From Thermus caliditerrae (GTDB lineage Bacteria; Deinococcota; Deinococci; Deinococcales; Thermaceae): DNA of 64,000 bases. The notes under the pieces are model-generated. The model did no database searches. It was not told the DNA's origin and worked only from the letters and a program-made list of their open reading frames with translations. The stretch lies in the NCBI RefSeq assembly GCF_021462525.1, contig NZ_JAKEDT010000002.1, positions 27,675 to 91,674 on the forward strand, read 5' to 3'. The number at the start of each line of letters is the position of its first letter. Position 1 is the stretch's first letter. Positions 32,696 to 41,696 of this stretch are shown one piece after another. Both the position numbers and the translations under genes were made by a program.

Positions 32696-34039
32696 ATGAT
32701 TTTGGACGACCGCTACCCGGTGCTGGAAACCCTCGAGGAGCGGGAGGGCATCACCCTCTACCGGGTGGAGGGGGGACGGGTCTACTTCTTCCAGGTGCAC
32801 ACCCCTGAGGAGCGGGAGCGCTTCTACCGCTACCGGGCAGCCTTGAAGCGGCTCATGGACCTGGGCCTTCTGGAAGCCCAGGTCTCCTTGAAGCCGGGGC
32901 GCCACTACGCCTTCTTCCCGGAAAAACCCCTTTCCCGCAAGCCCCCGCCCAAGGCGGCCCTCGAGGCCCTGGCCCCCCTGGGCTTTGGCCGCGAGCACCT
33001 GGCCATGGCCGAGGAAGGGGTGGCCTACCTTTCCCCCTGGCCCCTCAGCCCACGGGGGGCTCGGGAAAGGCCCCATCGCCTCCGGCCTGGCTTCCTGGTG
33101 GGGGTGGCCCCGGGCCTCCTCCTGGGGGCTTTGGGCCTTTGGCTCCTTTCCCAAGGGCTCTACCGCTACTTCAACCCCCCGGAGTACGCCGTGCCTGAGC
33201 TGGTGGGAAAGTCCGCCCGGGAGGCCTTCTTGCTCCTCAAAGACACCGGGCTCCGCCTGGAGGTGGCCGAGGGCAACGACCCCAGCAAGCCCAAGGAGGT
33301 GGTCCTGGCCCAGGAACCGCCTCCCGGCACCCGGCTGCGGGAGGGGCGCACGGTGCGGCTGGTGCTCAACCAAGCCCGGCTCAACCCCCTCCCCGACCTC
33401 GCTGGCCTCCGGCAGGAGGAGGCCGAGGCCCGCGTCCGGGAGTTGGGCCTCCGCCTGGAGGGCACGGCCCAGATAGAAAGCGCCGAACCCCTAGGCGTGA
33501 TTCTCGCCTCCTCCCCTCCCCCAGGCACCCCCTTGGCCCTGGGGAGCGGCGTGCGCCTCTTGGTGTCCGCGGGGCAGAGCCAGGGCCACGCCAGCCCCCT
33601 GCCCAAACTCACCGGCCTGACCCGGGAGGAGGCCCTTTTCCTGGTGAACGCCGCGGGCCTGCAGGCCCAGGTGGAAGAAGTGCCTTCGGGAGCCCCCGCG
33701 GGCTTGGTCCTAGCCCAAGACCCCGCCCCGGGAACCCCCATACCCCCGGGAAGCGGCGTGCGCCTCCGGGTGGCGGTGCAAGGGGAGGTCCAGCTTCCCA
33801 CCACCCCCCCACCCCCGCCAGAACCCGCCTTCCGGGAGGTAGCCCTAAGCCTGGACCTGCCCCCGGAGGCCGAAGGGCGCCCGGTGCGGCTCACCCTTCT
33901 GGACGCCCGGGGGGAACAGGTGCTCTACGAGGGCCTGGGGCAGGCGGGGCTCCACCTGGAAGGCACCTACCGGGCACAGGGAGAGGCCCGCTTCCGCCTC
34001 TACCTGGACGGGGAGGTGTTGCAGGAGTGGAGCCCTTAA
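32696..34039 (+). CDS. PASTA-domain membrane protein without a kinase domain
   Basis: A 447-residue protein. Residues 1-125 are a cytoplasmic domain ([20 protein letters not shown] is reminiscent of the start of an Ser/Thr kinase N-lobe, but the Gly-rich loop, catalytic HRD and DFG are absent). A membrane helix spans about 131-152, then three PASTA domains follow (about 164-226, 231-292 and 301-361), then a Pro-rich linker and a beta-rich C-terminal domain. PASTA domains bind peptidoglycan fragments. Likely an envelope sensor or scaffold derived from a PknB-like protein. Co-oriented with yraN, 4 nt downstream. Confidence 0.8.
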   Translation: MILDDRYPVLETLEEREGITLYRVEGGRVYFFQVHTPEERERFYRYRAALKRLMDLGLLEAQVSLKPGRHYAFFPEKPLSRKPPPKAALEALAPLGFGREHLAMAEEGVAYLSPWPLSPRGARERPHRLRPGFLVGVAPGLLLGALGLWLLSQGLYRYFNPPEYAVPELVGKSAREAFLLLKDTGLRLEVAEGNDPSKPKEVVLAQEPPPGTRLREGRTVRLVLNQARLNPLPDLAGLRQEEAEARVRELGLRLEGTAQIESAEPLGVILASSPPPGTPLALGSGVRLLVSAGQSQGHASPLPKLTGLTREEALFLVNAAGLQAQVEEVPSGAPAGLVLAQDPAPGTPIPPGSGVRLRVAVQGEVQLPTTPPPPPEPAFREVALSLDLPPEAEGRPVRLTLLDARGEQVLYEGLGQAGLHLEGTYRAQGEARFRLYLDGEVLQEWSP

Positions 34040-34043
34040 GCCC

Positions 34044-34373
34044 ATGAAGGGAGCCTGGGCCGAGGAAGCAGCCCTCCACTACCTCTTGGGGAAGGGCTAC
34101 CGGCTCCTGGGCAGAAACCGCCGCACCCCTTTCGGAGAGGTGGACCTCTTCATGGAGAAGGACGGGGTCCACGTCTTGGTGGAGGTGAAGCAGCGCAGCA
34201 CAGGGGCCTTCGGCACGCCCCTCGAGGCCCTCACCCCCGGGAAGGTGGCCCGCCTGCTCCAAAGCGCCCGCTTCCTGCTGGGGCGAGACGACCTCCCGGT
34301 GCGCCTCGAGGCCGTCTTGGTCCACGGCACCCCCAAAGCGCACCGCCTGGAGCACCTGGTCCTGGAAGTGTAG
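34044..34373 (+). CDS. YraN/UPF0102 family nuclease-fold protein
   Basis: A 109-residue protein with the YraN pattern: [31 protein letters not shown] (split here over helix and strand), then VLVEVKQRS, an EVD...EVK arrangement typical of restriction-endonuclease-like folds. The final LEHLVLEV strand completes the domain. It lies 4 nt after the PASTA gene. Role unknown; linked with DNA processing in some bacteria. Confidence 0.85.
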   Translation: MKGAWAEEAALHYLLGKGYRLLGRNRRTPFGEVDLFMEKDGVHVLVEVKQRSTGAFGTPLEALTPGKVARLLQSARFLLGRDDLPVRLEAVLVHGTPKAHRLEHLVLEV

Positions 34374-34404
34374 CCCGCCCCGAGCCTCTTCCCCGGGCAT
34401 CCGG

Positions 34405-34410
34405 TAAGCT
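34405..34410 (+). promoter_or_regulatory. -10 box of ubiD-like gene
   Basis: TAAGCT, 5 nt before GTG 34416, supporting that start over the TTG at 34410. Confidence 0.4.
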
Positions 34411-34415
34411 TGGGG

Positions 34416-36203
34416 GTGTTTAGGAACCTCGGGGCGTACCTGGAGGCCCTGGAACGGCGGGGCGAGCTCAAGCGGGTAAAGGTGCCCGTAAGCAGCGACC
34501 TGGAGATCACCGAGATCGCCGACCGCATGGTGAAGAGGGGGGGTCCTGCCCTCCTTTTTGAAAGGGTGGTGGGTAAGGACTTCCCCGTGGCCATCGGCCT
34601 CTTCGGCACCCGGGAGCGCACCGCCTTCGCCCTGGGGGTTGGGGACCTGGACGAGCTTTCTGAGAAGGTGTCCCGCTTGCTGGAGTTGAAGCCGGGAAGA
34701 GGGGGGATTTCTGCCCTCATGGGCCTTCTCCCCAAGCTCCCCCTCCTCAAGGGATTTTTCCCCAAACGGGTGGCCAAAGCCCCGGTGCAGGAGGTGGTGC
34801 TCAAGGGGGAGGCGGTGGACCTAAACCGCCTTCCCATCCTCAAGTGCTGGCCCCTGGACGGAGGGCCCTTCCTCACCCTGCCCCTGGTCATCACCCAGGA
34901 CCCGGAAACCGGGGAGCTCAACCTGGGCATGTACCGCATGCAGGTGCTGGACAAAAGGAGCACCGCCATGCACTGGCAGCTCCACAAGGTGGGCCGCCGC
35001 CATCTGGAGAAAGCCAGAAGGTTGGGGAAGAAGCTCCCCGTGGCCGTGGCCCTGGGGGGCGACCCGGTCCTCACCTACGCCGCCACCGCCCCCCTCCCCC
35101 CCCTGCCGGGGGTGAGCGAGTTCCACCTGGCGGGCTTCCTGCGGGGGGCCCCCATCGAGCTCGTCCGAGGGGTCACGGTGGACCTCCCCGTGCCCGCGGA
35201 GGCGGAGTTCGTGTTGGAAGGCTACATTGACCCGGAGGAGCCCCTAGTGGTGGAAGGGCCCTTCGGGGACCACACCGGCTTCTACACCCCAGAAGACCTC
35301 TACCCCCGCTTCCACGTCACCGCCATCACCCACCGGAAAGGGGCCATCTACCCGGCCACCATCGTGGGCATGCCGCCCATGGAGGACGCCTACCTCATCG
35401 AGGCCAGCGAGCGCCTCTTCCTTCCCCCCTTGCGCCTGGTCCTCCCCGAGGTGGCCGACTACCACATGCCCCCCGAGGGCGTGGCCCACAACTGGGTGAA
35501 CGTGGCCCTAAAGAAGGAGTACCCCGGCCAGGCCTACAAGGTGGCCTACGGGATGCTGGGCCTGGGGCAGATGATGTTCGCCAAGGTGATCGTGGCGGTG
35601 GACGCGGACGTGCCCGTGCGGCCCGGCTTCGCCACCCTTCTGAAAGCCCTGGAACACGCTCTCCCCGGCCGGGACACCCTTTTCCTCCGGGGGCCCATAG
35701 ACGTCCTGGACCACAGCGCCCGGGCCTTCGCCTTCGGGGGGAAGCTCCTCATCGATGGCACCCGCAAGCTCCCTGAGGAGGGCGGGGAGGTACCCTGGGC
35801 TCCCAGGGTCCACACGGAGCTCCCCCAGGACCCGGAGGCCCTGGCCCAAAGGCAGTGGCCCGGGGTCTGGGGGATTACCCTGCGCAAGGCGCGGCCGGGC
35901 CAGGCCTGGGCCTTGGCGGAGCGCCTCTTGCAGACACCGGCCAGCGCGGGCATCCGGCTCCTCCTGCTGGCGGACCACGACACTGCCCTCACCCCCGAGG
36001 AGCTCCTCTGGGCCGTGCTCAACAACATCGACCCGGAGCGGGACGCCCGGGTCATGGCGGGGGTGGAGGGTCCGGTTTTGGTCCTGGACGGCACCCGCAA
36101 GCTCCCCGAGGAAGGCTTCCACCGGGTCTGGCCCGAGCGCATCCGCATGGACGAGCGCATCAAGGCCCTGGTGGAAAGCCGCTGGGAGGAGTACGGCCTC
36201 TAG
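34416..36203 (+). CDS. UbiD family decarboxylase
   Basis: A 595-residue UbiD-type enzyme using prenylated FMN to add or remove carboxyl groups on unsaturated or aromatic acids. Conserved blocks: NLGAYLEALERRGELKRV at the start, MYRMQVLDKRSTAMHWQ, the acidic EGPFGDHTGFYT and NIDPERD near the end. It is longer than E. coli UbiD (497) because of a C-terminal extension, which places it in the long UbiD subgroup. No ubiX gene is adjacent. GTG 34416 is chosen for TAAGCT 5 nt upstream. Its TAG overlaps the convergent gene's TAG as CTAG. Confidence 0.88.
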   Translation: MFRNLGAYLEALERRGELKRVKVPVSSDLEITEIADRMVKRGGPALLFERVVGKDFPVAIGLFGTRERTAFALGVGDLDELSEKVSRLLELKPGRGGISALMGLLPKLPLLKGFFPKRVAKAPVQEVVLKGEAVDLNRLPILKCWPLDGGPFLTLPLVITQDPETGELNLGMYRMQVLDKRSTAMHWQLHKVGRRHLEKARRLGKKLPVAVALGGDPVLTYAATAPLPPLPGVSEFHLAGFLRGAPIELVRGVTVDLPVPAEAEFVLEGYIDPEEPLVVEGPFGDHTGFYTPEDLYPRFHVTAITHRKGAIYPATIVGMPPMEDAYLIEASERLFLPPLRLVLPEVADYHMPPEGVAHNWVNVALKKEYPGQAYKVAYGMLGLGQMMFAKVIVAVDADVPVRPGFATLLKALEHALPGRDTLFLRGPIDVLDHSARAFAFGGKLLIDGTRKLPEEGGEVPWAPRVHTELPQDPEALAQRQWPGVWGITLRKARPGQAWALAERLLQTPASAGIRLLLLADHDTALTPEELLWAVLNNIDPERDARVMAGVEGPVLVLDGTRKLPEEGFHRVWPERIRMDERIKALVESRWEEYGL

Positions 36204-37147
36204 GTGGTACGCAGGGCGCGGTTGCGCAGGAGGCCGCTCTGGAAGGCCCGCACCACCTCCCGGTGAAGCCGCCCTTGGCGGGTCTCCTCCTCCAGTACCT
36301 TAAGGGCCTCTTCGGGCTTGAGGAAAGCGCGGTAGGTGCGCACGCTGGTGAGGGCGTCGTAGATGTCGGCGGCGCTCACCGCCTGGACCAGGAGGGGCAC
36401 CTCGGTGAGGCCATCGGGGTAGCCGGAGCCGTCCAGCTTCTCGTGGTGCCAGCGCACGTAGGGCCTGAGCCGGTGGTAAGCCCGCAAGGGGCGGATGATC
36501 TCGTCTCCCTTCACCGGGTGCTCGCGGATAAGGCGCCACTCGTTCTCGGTAAGGGTGTAGTCCCCCCGGAGGATGTGGTCGGGGATGCCGATCTTGCCCA
36601 CGTCGTGGAGGAGGGCTCCCATGCGCAGGTCCTCGAGCTCCGCCTCCTTGGCCCCCAGCTCCTCCGCCGTCCAGAGGGCGTACTGGGCCACCCGCTCCCC
36701 GTGGCCCGCGGTGTAGGCGTCCTTGGCCTCCACCGCCCGCACCAAGGCCAAGAGGGTCCGTTCCAGGTCCTCGAGGCGCTCTTGAAGCTTGCGCCGCTCC
36801 AGGTGGCCCTTCACCCGCAGGCGGAGCTCGGAAAGGTCCACAGGCCGGTTCAGGAAGTCGTCGGCGCCCGCCTCAATGCCTCTGAGGCGCACCTCCCGCT
36901 CCCCGTCGGCGGTGAGGAGGATGACCGGGAGGAGGGGGTCCAGGGCCTTGATCCTGCGGGTGAGCTCCAGCCCGTCCACCAGGGGCATGTGCAGGTCCGT
37001 AAGGACCACATGGGGAAGGCCGTCCCGCAAGAGGTCCAGGGCCTCTTGACCGTTCCTAGCCTCCTGGACCTCCACCTCCAAGGGGGCCAGGGCCCGCATG
37101 AGGAGGAGGCGCTGTACCGGGTCGTCGTCCACCACGAGCACGCGCAT
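36200..37147 (-). CDS. Response regulator with HD-GYP domain
   Basis: A 315-residue REC-HD-GYP protein. REC (residues 1-118) has the acidic pocket VVDDDP and phospho-acceptor Asp51 (LTDLHMP). A coiled-coil linker (ERRKLQERLEDLERTLLAL) leads to an intact HD-GYP domain: LLHDVGKIGIPD, REHPVKGDE and HHEKLDGSGYPDGL, predicting c-di-GMP hydrolysis. Last gene of a five-gene operon with a GTPase and a roadblock protein; GGAGG before its ATG. Its cognate kinase is not in the window. Confidence 0.92.
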   Translation of the reverse strand: MRVLVVDDDPVQRLLLMRALAPLEVEVQEARNGQEALDLLRDGLPHVVLTDLHMPLVDGLELTRRIKALDPLLPVILLTADGEREVRLRGIEAGADDFLNRPVDLSELRLRVKGHLERRKLQERLEDLERTLLALVRAVEAKDAYTAGHGERVAQYALWTAEELGAKEAELEDLRMGALLHDVGKIGIPDHILRGDYTLTENEWRLIREHPVKGDEIIRPLRAYHRLRPYVRWHHEKLDGSGYPDGLTEVPLLVQAVSAADIYDALTSVRTYRAFLKPEEALKVLEEETRQGRLHREVVRAFQSGLLRNRALRTT

Positions 37148-37156
37148 AGAAGCCTC

Positions 37157-37519
37157 CTAGAGCAGCTCCCGCAAGCGCTTGGCGGCTTCCCGGGCCTCGA
37201 GGTGCACCAACCCCAGGTTGGCCCCAGCGGGCAGGGCCACGGCCAGCACCCCGTTCTCCCCGGCCTCGTAGACCACGAAGTACCCGCTCTGCCCCCGGAT
37301 CACCGTTTCTTGAAGCTCCCCCAAGCGCAGGGTGGTGGCGATCCGCTTGCCCAGCCCCAAGGACGTGGCCGCCATGGCCGCGATCCGGGGCGCTTCCGCC
37401 TCGGGGAAGTCGTGCGCCATGGGCAGGCCATCCGCCGAGGCCACCATCACCCCGGCAATCTCGGGCACCGCCGTCCTCAAACCCCTAATCAGTGCCAAAA
37501 GCTCTTCTTGTCTTGTCAT
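37157..37519 (-). CDS. Roadblock/LC7 domain protein (MglB-like)
   Basis: A 120-residue roadblock/LC7 protein (residues 1-110): RGLRTAVPEIAGVMVASADGLPM is the standard opening strand, then a long helix of Ala/Met and a strand GQSGYFVVYEAG. Such proteins are GTPase-activating partners of MglA-like GTPases, as in Myxococcus polarity and Thermus MglAB. Its ATG overlaps the CZB gene stop and a GTPase lies two genes upstream, so pairing with that GTPase is likely. Confidence 0.87.
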   Translation of the reverse strand: MTRQEELLALIRGLRTAVPEIAGVMVASADGLPMAHDFPEAEAPRIAAMAATSLGLGKRIATTLRLGELQETVIRGQSGYFVVYEAGENGVLAVALPAGANLGLVHLEAREAAKRLRELL

Positions 37520-37845
37520 AGCCTCTCCTCGTCCAGCCGCAACAACAGGTGCTCAATCCGGCCAAACAGCCGGTAAGCCTCGTTCATCCTCTCCCTGGCC
37601 TCTGCCTCCTTCCCTTCCTGCTTCAGGGACACCGCCTCCGCGGTAAGGCTGTGGAAGCGCTCGTGGAGGGAAACCACCTCTTGGAAGGCAGGCAGGTGCC
37701 CGTAAGCCCCTCGGCCTTCTCCGGCGAGCCACCGCCCCAACGAACACTCTGTGGGCGGGGTCAGGGCGGGCTCTGGCCCTCCCTCCATAAACCGCTCCAC
37801 GTTCTCCAGATAACGCAGATGGGCCAGCACAATGGCTTCAAGCAT
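37516..37845 (-). CDS. CZB-domain (chemoreceptor zinc-binding) protein
   Basis: A 109-residue helical protein with the CZB pattern: first His in AHLRYLENVERFM, then the diagnostic Cys in CSLGRWL, and histidines in HLPAFQEVVSLHERFHSL. CZB domains bind zinc through 3His/1Cys and sense zinc or oxidants, usually inside chemoreceptors or diguanylate cyclases. Here it is free-standing in a signalling operon, so it may give zinc or redox input to the GTPase module. Overlaps the GTPase gene by 8 nt. Confidence 0.85.
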   Translation of the reverse strand: MLEAIVLAHLRYLENVERFMEGGPEPALTPPTECSLGRWLAGEGRGAYGHLPAFQEVVSLHERFHSLTAEAVSLKQEGKEAEARERMNEAYRLFGRIEHLLLRLDEERL

Positions 37846-38356
37846 CCCTTACCTCCACCGCCATCTCCACCAGGCGGGTGAGCACCGCAAAAGCGTCCGC
37901 CCGTTTTCTGGCGTCCAGACCCACCACCCTTTCAGGGGGCAGGCGCAGGTACAACGCCACCTCCTCCGGTTCCCAGGCCCGGCCCAGGTCCAGCCGCGTC
38001 ACCCCCACCAGGTGGGGGATAGGGTGACGGGAGAGGAGGTAGTCCAGGAGGTGGCGGGCCTCGGGCAGGTGTTCTGGCTTATCCCCCGCCAGAAGGAGCA
38101 AAAGGCCTAGGGCCCCTTCCGCCAACACGTCCCACATGAAGTCAAAGCGGGCCTGGCCGGGAGCCCCAAAGAGATGCACCCTATAAGGCCCCACGGCCAT
38201 CACCCCGAAATCCATGGCCACGGTGGTGGTCTCCTTGCCCAGGTCCTCGCTGGCCTTGGCCTCGGTGGTGAGGGCCTCCTCCCCCAAGAGGCTTCTGGCG
38301 AAGGCGGTCTTTCCCGCCCCCACCGGGCCGGCCACCAGGATCTTCAGCGGCTCCAT
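37838..38356 (-). CDS. Small Ras-like/MglA-type GTPase
   Basis: A 172-residue small GTPase: P-loop AGPVGAGKTAF, a switch I region with TTTVAMDFG, switch II LFGAPGQARF, and a G4-like VTRLDL. The G3 motif reads APGQ rather than DxxGQ, as in other MglA/SRPRB-like bacterial GTPases. It overlaps the DUF4388 gene by 13 nt. With the roadblock protein it should act as a switch whose state is read by one of the operon partners. Confidence 0.88.
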   Translation of the reverse strand: MEPLKILVAGPVGAGKTAFARSLLGEEALTTEAKASEDLGKETTTVAMDFGVMAVGPYRVHLFGAPGQARFDFMWDVLAEGALGLLLLLAGDKPEHLPEARHLLDYLLSRHPIPHLVGVTRLDLGRAWEPEEVALYLRLPPERVVGLDARKRADAFAVLTRLVEMAVEVRDA

Positions 38357-38958
38357 AGGGCCTTCAGGTGGGCGAGGAGCTTCCCCGCCAGGGGGTGGGC
38401 CTTGGGCCTGGGGGCCGCGCGCTTCACCGCCCCTAAAAGCTGGAGGCGGTAGAGGTAAAAGCGCACCTGATCCAGGGGAAGCCGCAGGGCCTGGGCCAGC
38501 TCCTGGGGGGAAACACCCCGCTTGAGATAGGGCAGGGCCAAGCGGAAAAAGTCCTTGAAGCGGGGGTCCTCGGGAGAGCTTCCCGCCAGCTCAAAGCGGG
38601 CCTCTGGGTGAGGCAGGTGGGGCCGGTAGCGATCCAGCTCGTCCTGGAGGGTGATGGTGCTCAGGAGGACCTTCTCCACCGGCCAGCCCAGCCGCACCTT
38701 GTGCTTGGGCTTCGCCCCGGGCAGGAACTCAAAGCTCCCCTCCCGGGCCTGGAGGAGGGCCTGCAACGTGGCTTTGGCCGCCATGGGGTCCAGGGGCTTG
38801 CCGTTTTGGTCCAGGGAGCGGATGTGGCCCGGCTTCAGATAGATGGTGGTGGGGGGAATACCCTTCAGGTTCCAAATCTCCAAGGCCCCTTCCTTGTGGG
38901 CGAGAAGCTGGAGAAGCTCCTCCAGGGGCAGGGAATTGAGGCTTCCAAATAGGGCCAT
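38344..38958 (-). CDS. DUF4388 domain protein, first gene of signalling operon
   Basis: A 204-residue protein. The N-terminal DUF4388 domain (residues about 1-100) begins ALFGSLNSLPLEELLQLLAHKEGALEIW, split by a turn, and has YLKPGHI; the C-terminal part (about 110-204) reads like a winged-helix module (SPQELAQALRLPLDQVRFYLYRL). DUF4388 genes often accompany GTPases and response regulators in Deinococcota and delta-proteobacteria. ATG 38958 is chosen because GAGGT lies just upstream. Confidence 0.82.
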   Translation of the reverse strand: MALFGSLNSLPLEELLQLLAHKEGALEIWNLKGIPPTTIYLKPGHIRSLDQNGKPLDPMAAKATLQALLQAREGSFEFLPGAKPKHKVRLGWPVEKVLLSTITLQDELDRYRPHLPHPEARFELAGSSPEDPRFKDFFRLALPYLKRGVSPQELAQALRLPLDQVRFYLYRLQLLGAVKRAAPRPKAHPLAGKLLAHLKALWSR

Positions 38959-39019
38959 AAACCAACCTCCTCCAGGCTCCACCGTAGCCCCTCCTTGTGA
39001 AAGGGGTTTGAAAAACTGC

Positions 39020-39025
39020 TATAAT
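39020..39025 (+). promoter_or_regulatory. -10 box of trmB
   Basis: TATAAT, 8 nt before GTG 39034. A TTGTGA 19 nt upstream could be the -35. Confidence 0.5.
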
Positions 39026-39033
39026 CCCCCCTC

Positions 39034-39969
39034 GTGCTGGTGCGGCCCGCCCTTCTTTCCACCTGGCCCCCTACACCCAAGGACCTCTTCGGCGCCGAAG
39101 GCCCCCTTGTCCTGGAGGTGGGCTTCGGGGACGGGCGCTTCACCGCGGAGCTGGCCAAAGCCCATCCCGACTGGTGCATCCTGGGGGCGGAGGTTTCCGC
39201 CACCAGCGTGCTGAAGGCCCTGAGGCGGATGCGCCTGGAGGGCATTGAGAACGTGCGCCTTTACCAAGGGACAGGCCCCTTCGCCCTCCGAAACCTGGTC
39301 CCTCCCAGAAGCCTCCATCGGGTCATCGTGAACTTCCCCGACCCCTGGCCCAAGAAACGGCACCAGGAAAGGCGCCTCCTGCAGGAGCGCTTCTTCCGCA
39401 GGCTTTCCACCAGGCTCCAAGAAGGCGGGGCGCTTCTCCTCACCACCGACCACGAGGCCTACTTCCGCTTCGCCCTGGAGGAAGCGGAGCGAACCGGGCT
39501 TTACCGGGTGGAGGTGCGCCCTCCCCCGGAAGCCCACCTGCGCACCAAGTACGCCCTGAAGTGGAAGGAGGCAGGCCGGGCCTTCTTCCATGCCGCCTTC
39601 GTCAAGGTGGCCGAGGACCCCGAACCCTGGCCCCCCATTAGGAGGTACCCCATGGCCCACGCCCTTTTGGAAGGAACTCTTCCCGAAACCCTCCCCTTGA
39701 GCAAGCGGCCCGTTCCCTTCCCCGGAGGGGTAGCGGTGTTTCTGGAGGTGGCCCGGGGAGAGGAAGGCCACTACGTGCTCACCCACGTGGAGGAAGAAGA
39801 CCTCACCCAGGACCTCCTTCTGGAGGTGCGCCCAAGTGCCCGGGGCATTTACGCGGGGGTAAGCCGCTTCGGAAGCCCCCTCATCACCCAGGGGGTCAAG
39901 GAGGCGGTGCGGGCCCTAGTGGAACACCTGGAAGCTTTAGGCCTGAAGAGGCTACAGGACCACACCTGA
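39034..39969 (+). CDS. trmB: tRNA (guanine-N7)-methyltransferase TrmB
   Basis: A 311-residue SAM-dependent enzyme making m7G46 in tRNA. Motif I is [12 protein letters not shown], and the family block [16 protein letters not shown] and TTDHEAYF are present. About 100 residues at the C-terminus go beyond the bacterial core of about 200; such an extension is known for TrmB of thermophiles such as Aquifex and Thermus. GTG start with TATAAT 8 nt upstream. Confidence 0.93.
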   Translation: MLVRPALLSTWPPTPKDLFGAEGPLVLEVGFGDGRFTAELAKAHPDWCILGAEVSATSVLKALRRMRLEGIENVRLYQGTGPFALRNLVPPRSLHRVIVNFPDPWPKKRHQERRLLQERFFRRLSTRLQEGGALLLTTDHEAYFRFALEEAERTGLYRVEVRPPPEAHLRTKYALKWKEAGRAFFHAAFVKVAEDPEPWPPIRRYPMAHALLEGTLPETLPLSKRPVPFPGGVAVFLEVARGEEGHYVLTHVEEEDLTQDLLLEVRPSARGIYAGVSRFGSPLITQGVKEAVRALVEHLEALGLKRLQDHT

Positions 39970-39987
39970 AGGGGGTTGCCCTTTGGG

Positions 39988-39993
39988 TAAGAT
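39988..39993 (+). promoter_or_regulatory. -10 box of malY-like gene
   Basis: TAAGAT, 6 nt before ATG 40000. Confidence 0.4.
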
Positions 39994-39999
39994 AGCCCC

Positions 40000-41073
40000 A
40001 TGGTGCTTCCTCCCCGCAAGGACTCCCTCAAGTGGAGCGCCTACCCCGAGGAGGTGCTCCCCCTCTGGGTGGCGGACATGGACTTCCCGGTGGCCGAGCC
40101 CGTGCGCCGGGCCATCCAGGAGCGGGCGGAGGGTTTCTTGGGGTACCCCCCGCGGGAAGGGGACAGCGAGCTTAAAACCCTCCTTCTGGAAAAGACGGGG
40201 CTTTCGGAGGAGGTGGCCTTCATGCCCGGGGTGGTGGTGGGGCTCTACGCCGCGGTGGCCGCCTTCACCGCCCCGGGCCAAGGCGTCTTGACCCAGGTGC
40301 CCATCTACCCCCCTTTCCTGGCCGCCATCCGCGAGCAGCGGCGCACCGTTCTGGCCAATCCCTTGCGGGAAACCGAGGCCGGTTACCGCCTGGACCTTTC
40401 GGGCCTCGAGCGCCTGGCCTACGCCACCCGCCTCCTCCTCTTCTGCCACCCGCAGAACCCCACGGGGCGGGTCTTCACCGAGGAAGAGCTCCTGGCGGTG
40501 GCCGCTATCGCCCGCAAGCACGACCTCATCGTGGTTTCCGACGAACTGCACGCCCCCCTCACCTACGAACGCCCCCACGTGCCCCTGGCCCGCTTCCTCC
40601 CCGAACGCACCCTGACCCTCCTGGGCCCGGGGAAGGCGTACAACCTGGCCGGCCTGCCCTTAGGCGCAGCGGTGGGTCCCAAGCCCCTGGTGGAAGCCCT
40701 GAAGCGCCACCTCCCCCACACCTTCCCCAACGTCCTGGCCATGGCCGCCTGGAAGGCGGCCCTCTTGGAGGCGGGGCCCTGGCTCCAGGAGGTCCTGAAA
40801 CGGCTTGAGGCCAACCGCGACCGGGTGGCGGTCTGGGCCCAGAAGGTGGGTCTTGGGCATTTCCCCCCGGAGGGCACCTATCTGGCCTGGCTCAAGACCC
40901 CCATCCCCAAAGCGGCCGCCTTTTTCCTTCAGGAGGCGCGGGTGGCCCTGAACCCTGGGGAGAACTTCGGGGAGGGGTACGACCGCTACGTGCGCCTCAA
41001 CTTCGCCACCTACCCCGAGGTGCTGGAGGAGGGCCTGAAGCGCCTGGAAGAAGCCCTGCGGAAAGCAGGTTAG
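40000..41073 (+). CDS. MalY/PatB-type C-S lyase (PLP aminotransferase fold)
   Basis: A 357-residue class I/II aminotransferase-fold enzyme with MalY/PatB features: [16 protein letters not shown] near the start, [15 protein letters not shown], the Asp in [10 protein letters not shown] and PLP-binding Lys in [11 protein letters not shown]. It probably cleaves cystathionine or other C-S substrates, though other aminotransferase activity is possible. Followed by a strong terminator at 41092. Confidence 0.88.
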   Translation: MVLPPRKDSLKWSAYPEEVLPLWVADMDFPVAEPVRRAIQERAEGFLGYPPREGDSELKTLLLEKTGLSEEVAFMPGVVVGLYAAVAAFTAPGQGVLTQVPIYPPFLAAIREQRRTVLANPLRETEAGYRLDLSGLERLAYATRLLLFCHPQNPTGRVFTEEELLAVAAIARKHDLIVVSDELHAPLTYERPHVPLARFLPERTLTLLGPGKAYNLAGLPLGAAVGPKPLVEALKRHLPHTFPNVLAMAAWKAALLEAGPWLQEVLKRLEANRDRVAVWAQKVGLGHFPPEGTYLAWLKTPIPKAAAFFLQEARVALNPGENFGEGYDRYVRLNFATYPEVLEEGLKRLEEALRKAG

Positions 41074-41091
41074 CCGCTGCCCAAGGCCAGA

Positions 41092-41119
41092 GGCCCCCTG
41101 GCAAACCAGGGGGCCTTTT
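41092..41119 (+). terminator. Rho-independent terminator after malY-like gene
   Basis: A perfect 10-bp stem (GGCCCCCTGG with its complement) and a CAAA loop, followed by TTTT. It is 18 nt after the stop and also stands between the lyase gene and the convergent hsp20. Confidence 0.85.
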
Positions 41120-41130
41120 CCAAACAGGCC

Positions 41131-41595
41131 TTACTGGACTACCTCGATGGGGATCCGCTTGGCCCGGGCCTCGGCCACCTTGGGCATGGTGAGCCGGAGG
41201 ATGCCGTGGCGGAACTCCGCCTTGGCCTGGGAGGCGTCCACCTCCACCGGCAGGCTGAAGGTGCGCACAAAGGAGCCGTGCGGCACCTCCTGCAGGTAGT
41301 AGCGGCGCACCTTGGCCTCCTCCATGGGCTTCACCTGGCCGCGGACGGTGAGCTTGTTGCCCTCGAGGCTCACCTCCAGATCCTCAGGAGCCAGGCCGGG
41401 CACGGCCATCTCCAGGATCAGGGCCTCATCCGTCTCGTAGAGGTCCGCCGGAGCCACGTAGACCACCGCAGGACGACCGAAGTCGCCCAAAACCTCCTCA
41501 AAGAGCCGGTTGGCCTCCTCCAGCAGGGAGAGCGGACCCCACGTACGGAAGGGCGTGATCTCGGTGGGACGAGCATCCCTACGCACCAGGGCCAT
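41131..41595 (-). CDS. Hsp20/alpha-crystallin small heat-shock protein
   Basis: A 154-residue small heat-shock protein. The alpha-crystallin domain runs from about residue 45 to 140, with ADLYETDEALILEMAVPG, GNKLTVRGQV and the FRHGILRLTMPK motif (GxL) at the end. It prevents aggregation of unfolded proteins. The first possible ATG (41625) is rejected; ATG 41595 is preceded by GGGAGGTGAT. TTGACA/TATTAG promoter upstream with no obvious CIRCE element. Confidence 0.92.
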   Translation of the reverse strand: MALVRRDARPTEITPFRTWGPLSLLEEANRLFEEVLGDFGRPAVVYVAPADLYETDEALILEMAVPGLAPEDLEVSLEGNKLTVRGQVKPMEEAKVRRYYLQEVPHGSFVRTFSLPVEVDASQAKAEFRHGILRLTMPKVAEARAKRIPIEVVQ

Positions 41596-41615
41596 ACCAT
41601 CACCTCCCGCTTTTA

Positions 41616-41644
41616 CTAATATCACCTGCGCCTTTTATTGTCAA
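41616..41644 (-). promoter_or_regulatory. hsp20 promoter
   Basis: TTGACA, 17 nt, TATTAG on the minus strand, about 20 nt before the start. No CIRCE-type inverted repeat seen. Confidence 0.7.
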
Positions 41645-41683
41645 GTATCTTTAGGGGGTTTTTAGCCCATCCTCCCTATGGGC

Positions 41684-41689
41684 TATAAT
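41684..41689 (+). promoter_or_regulatory. -10 box of rhodanese operon
   Basis: TATAAT, 7 nt before ATG 41697. Confidence 0.55.
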
Positions 41690-41696
41690 TCAGGGT

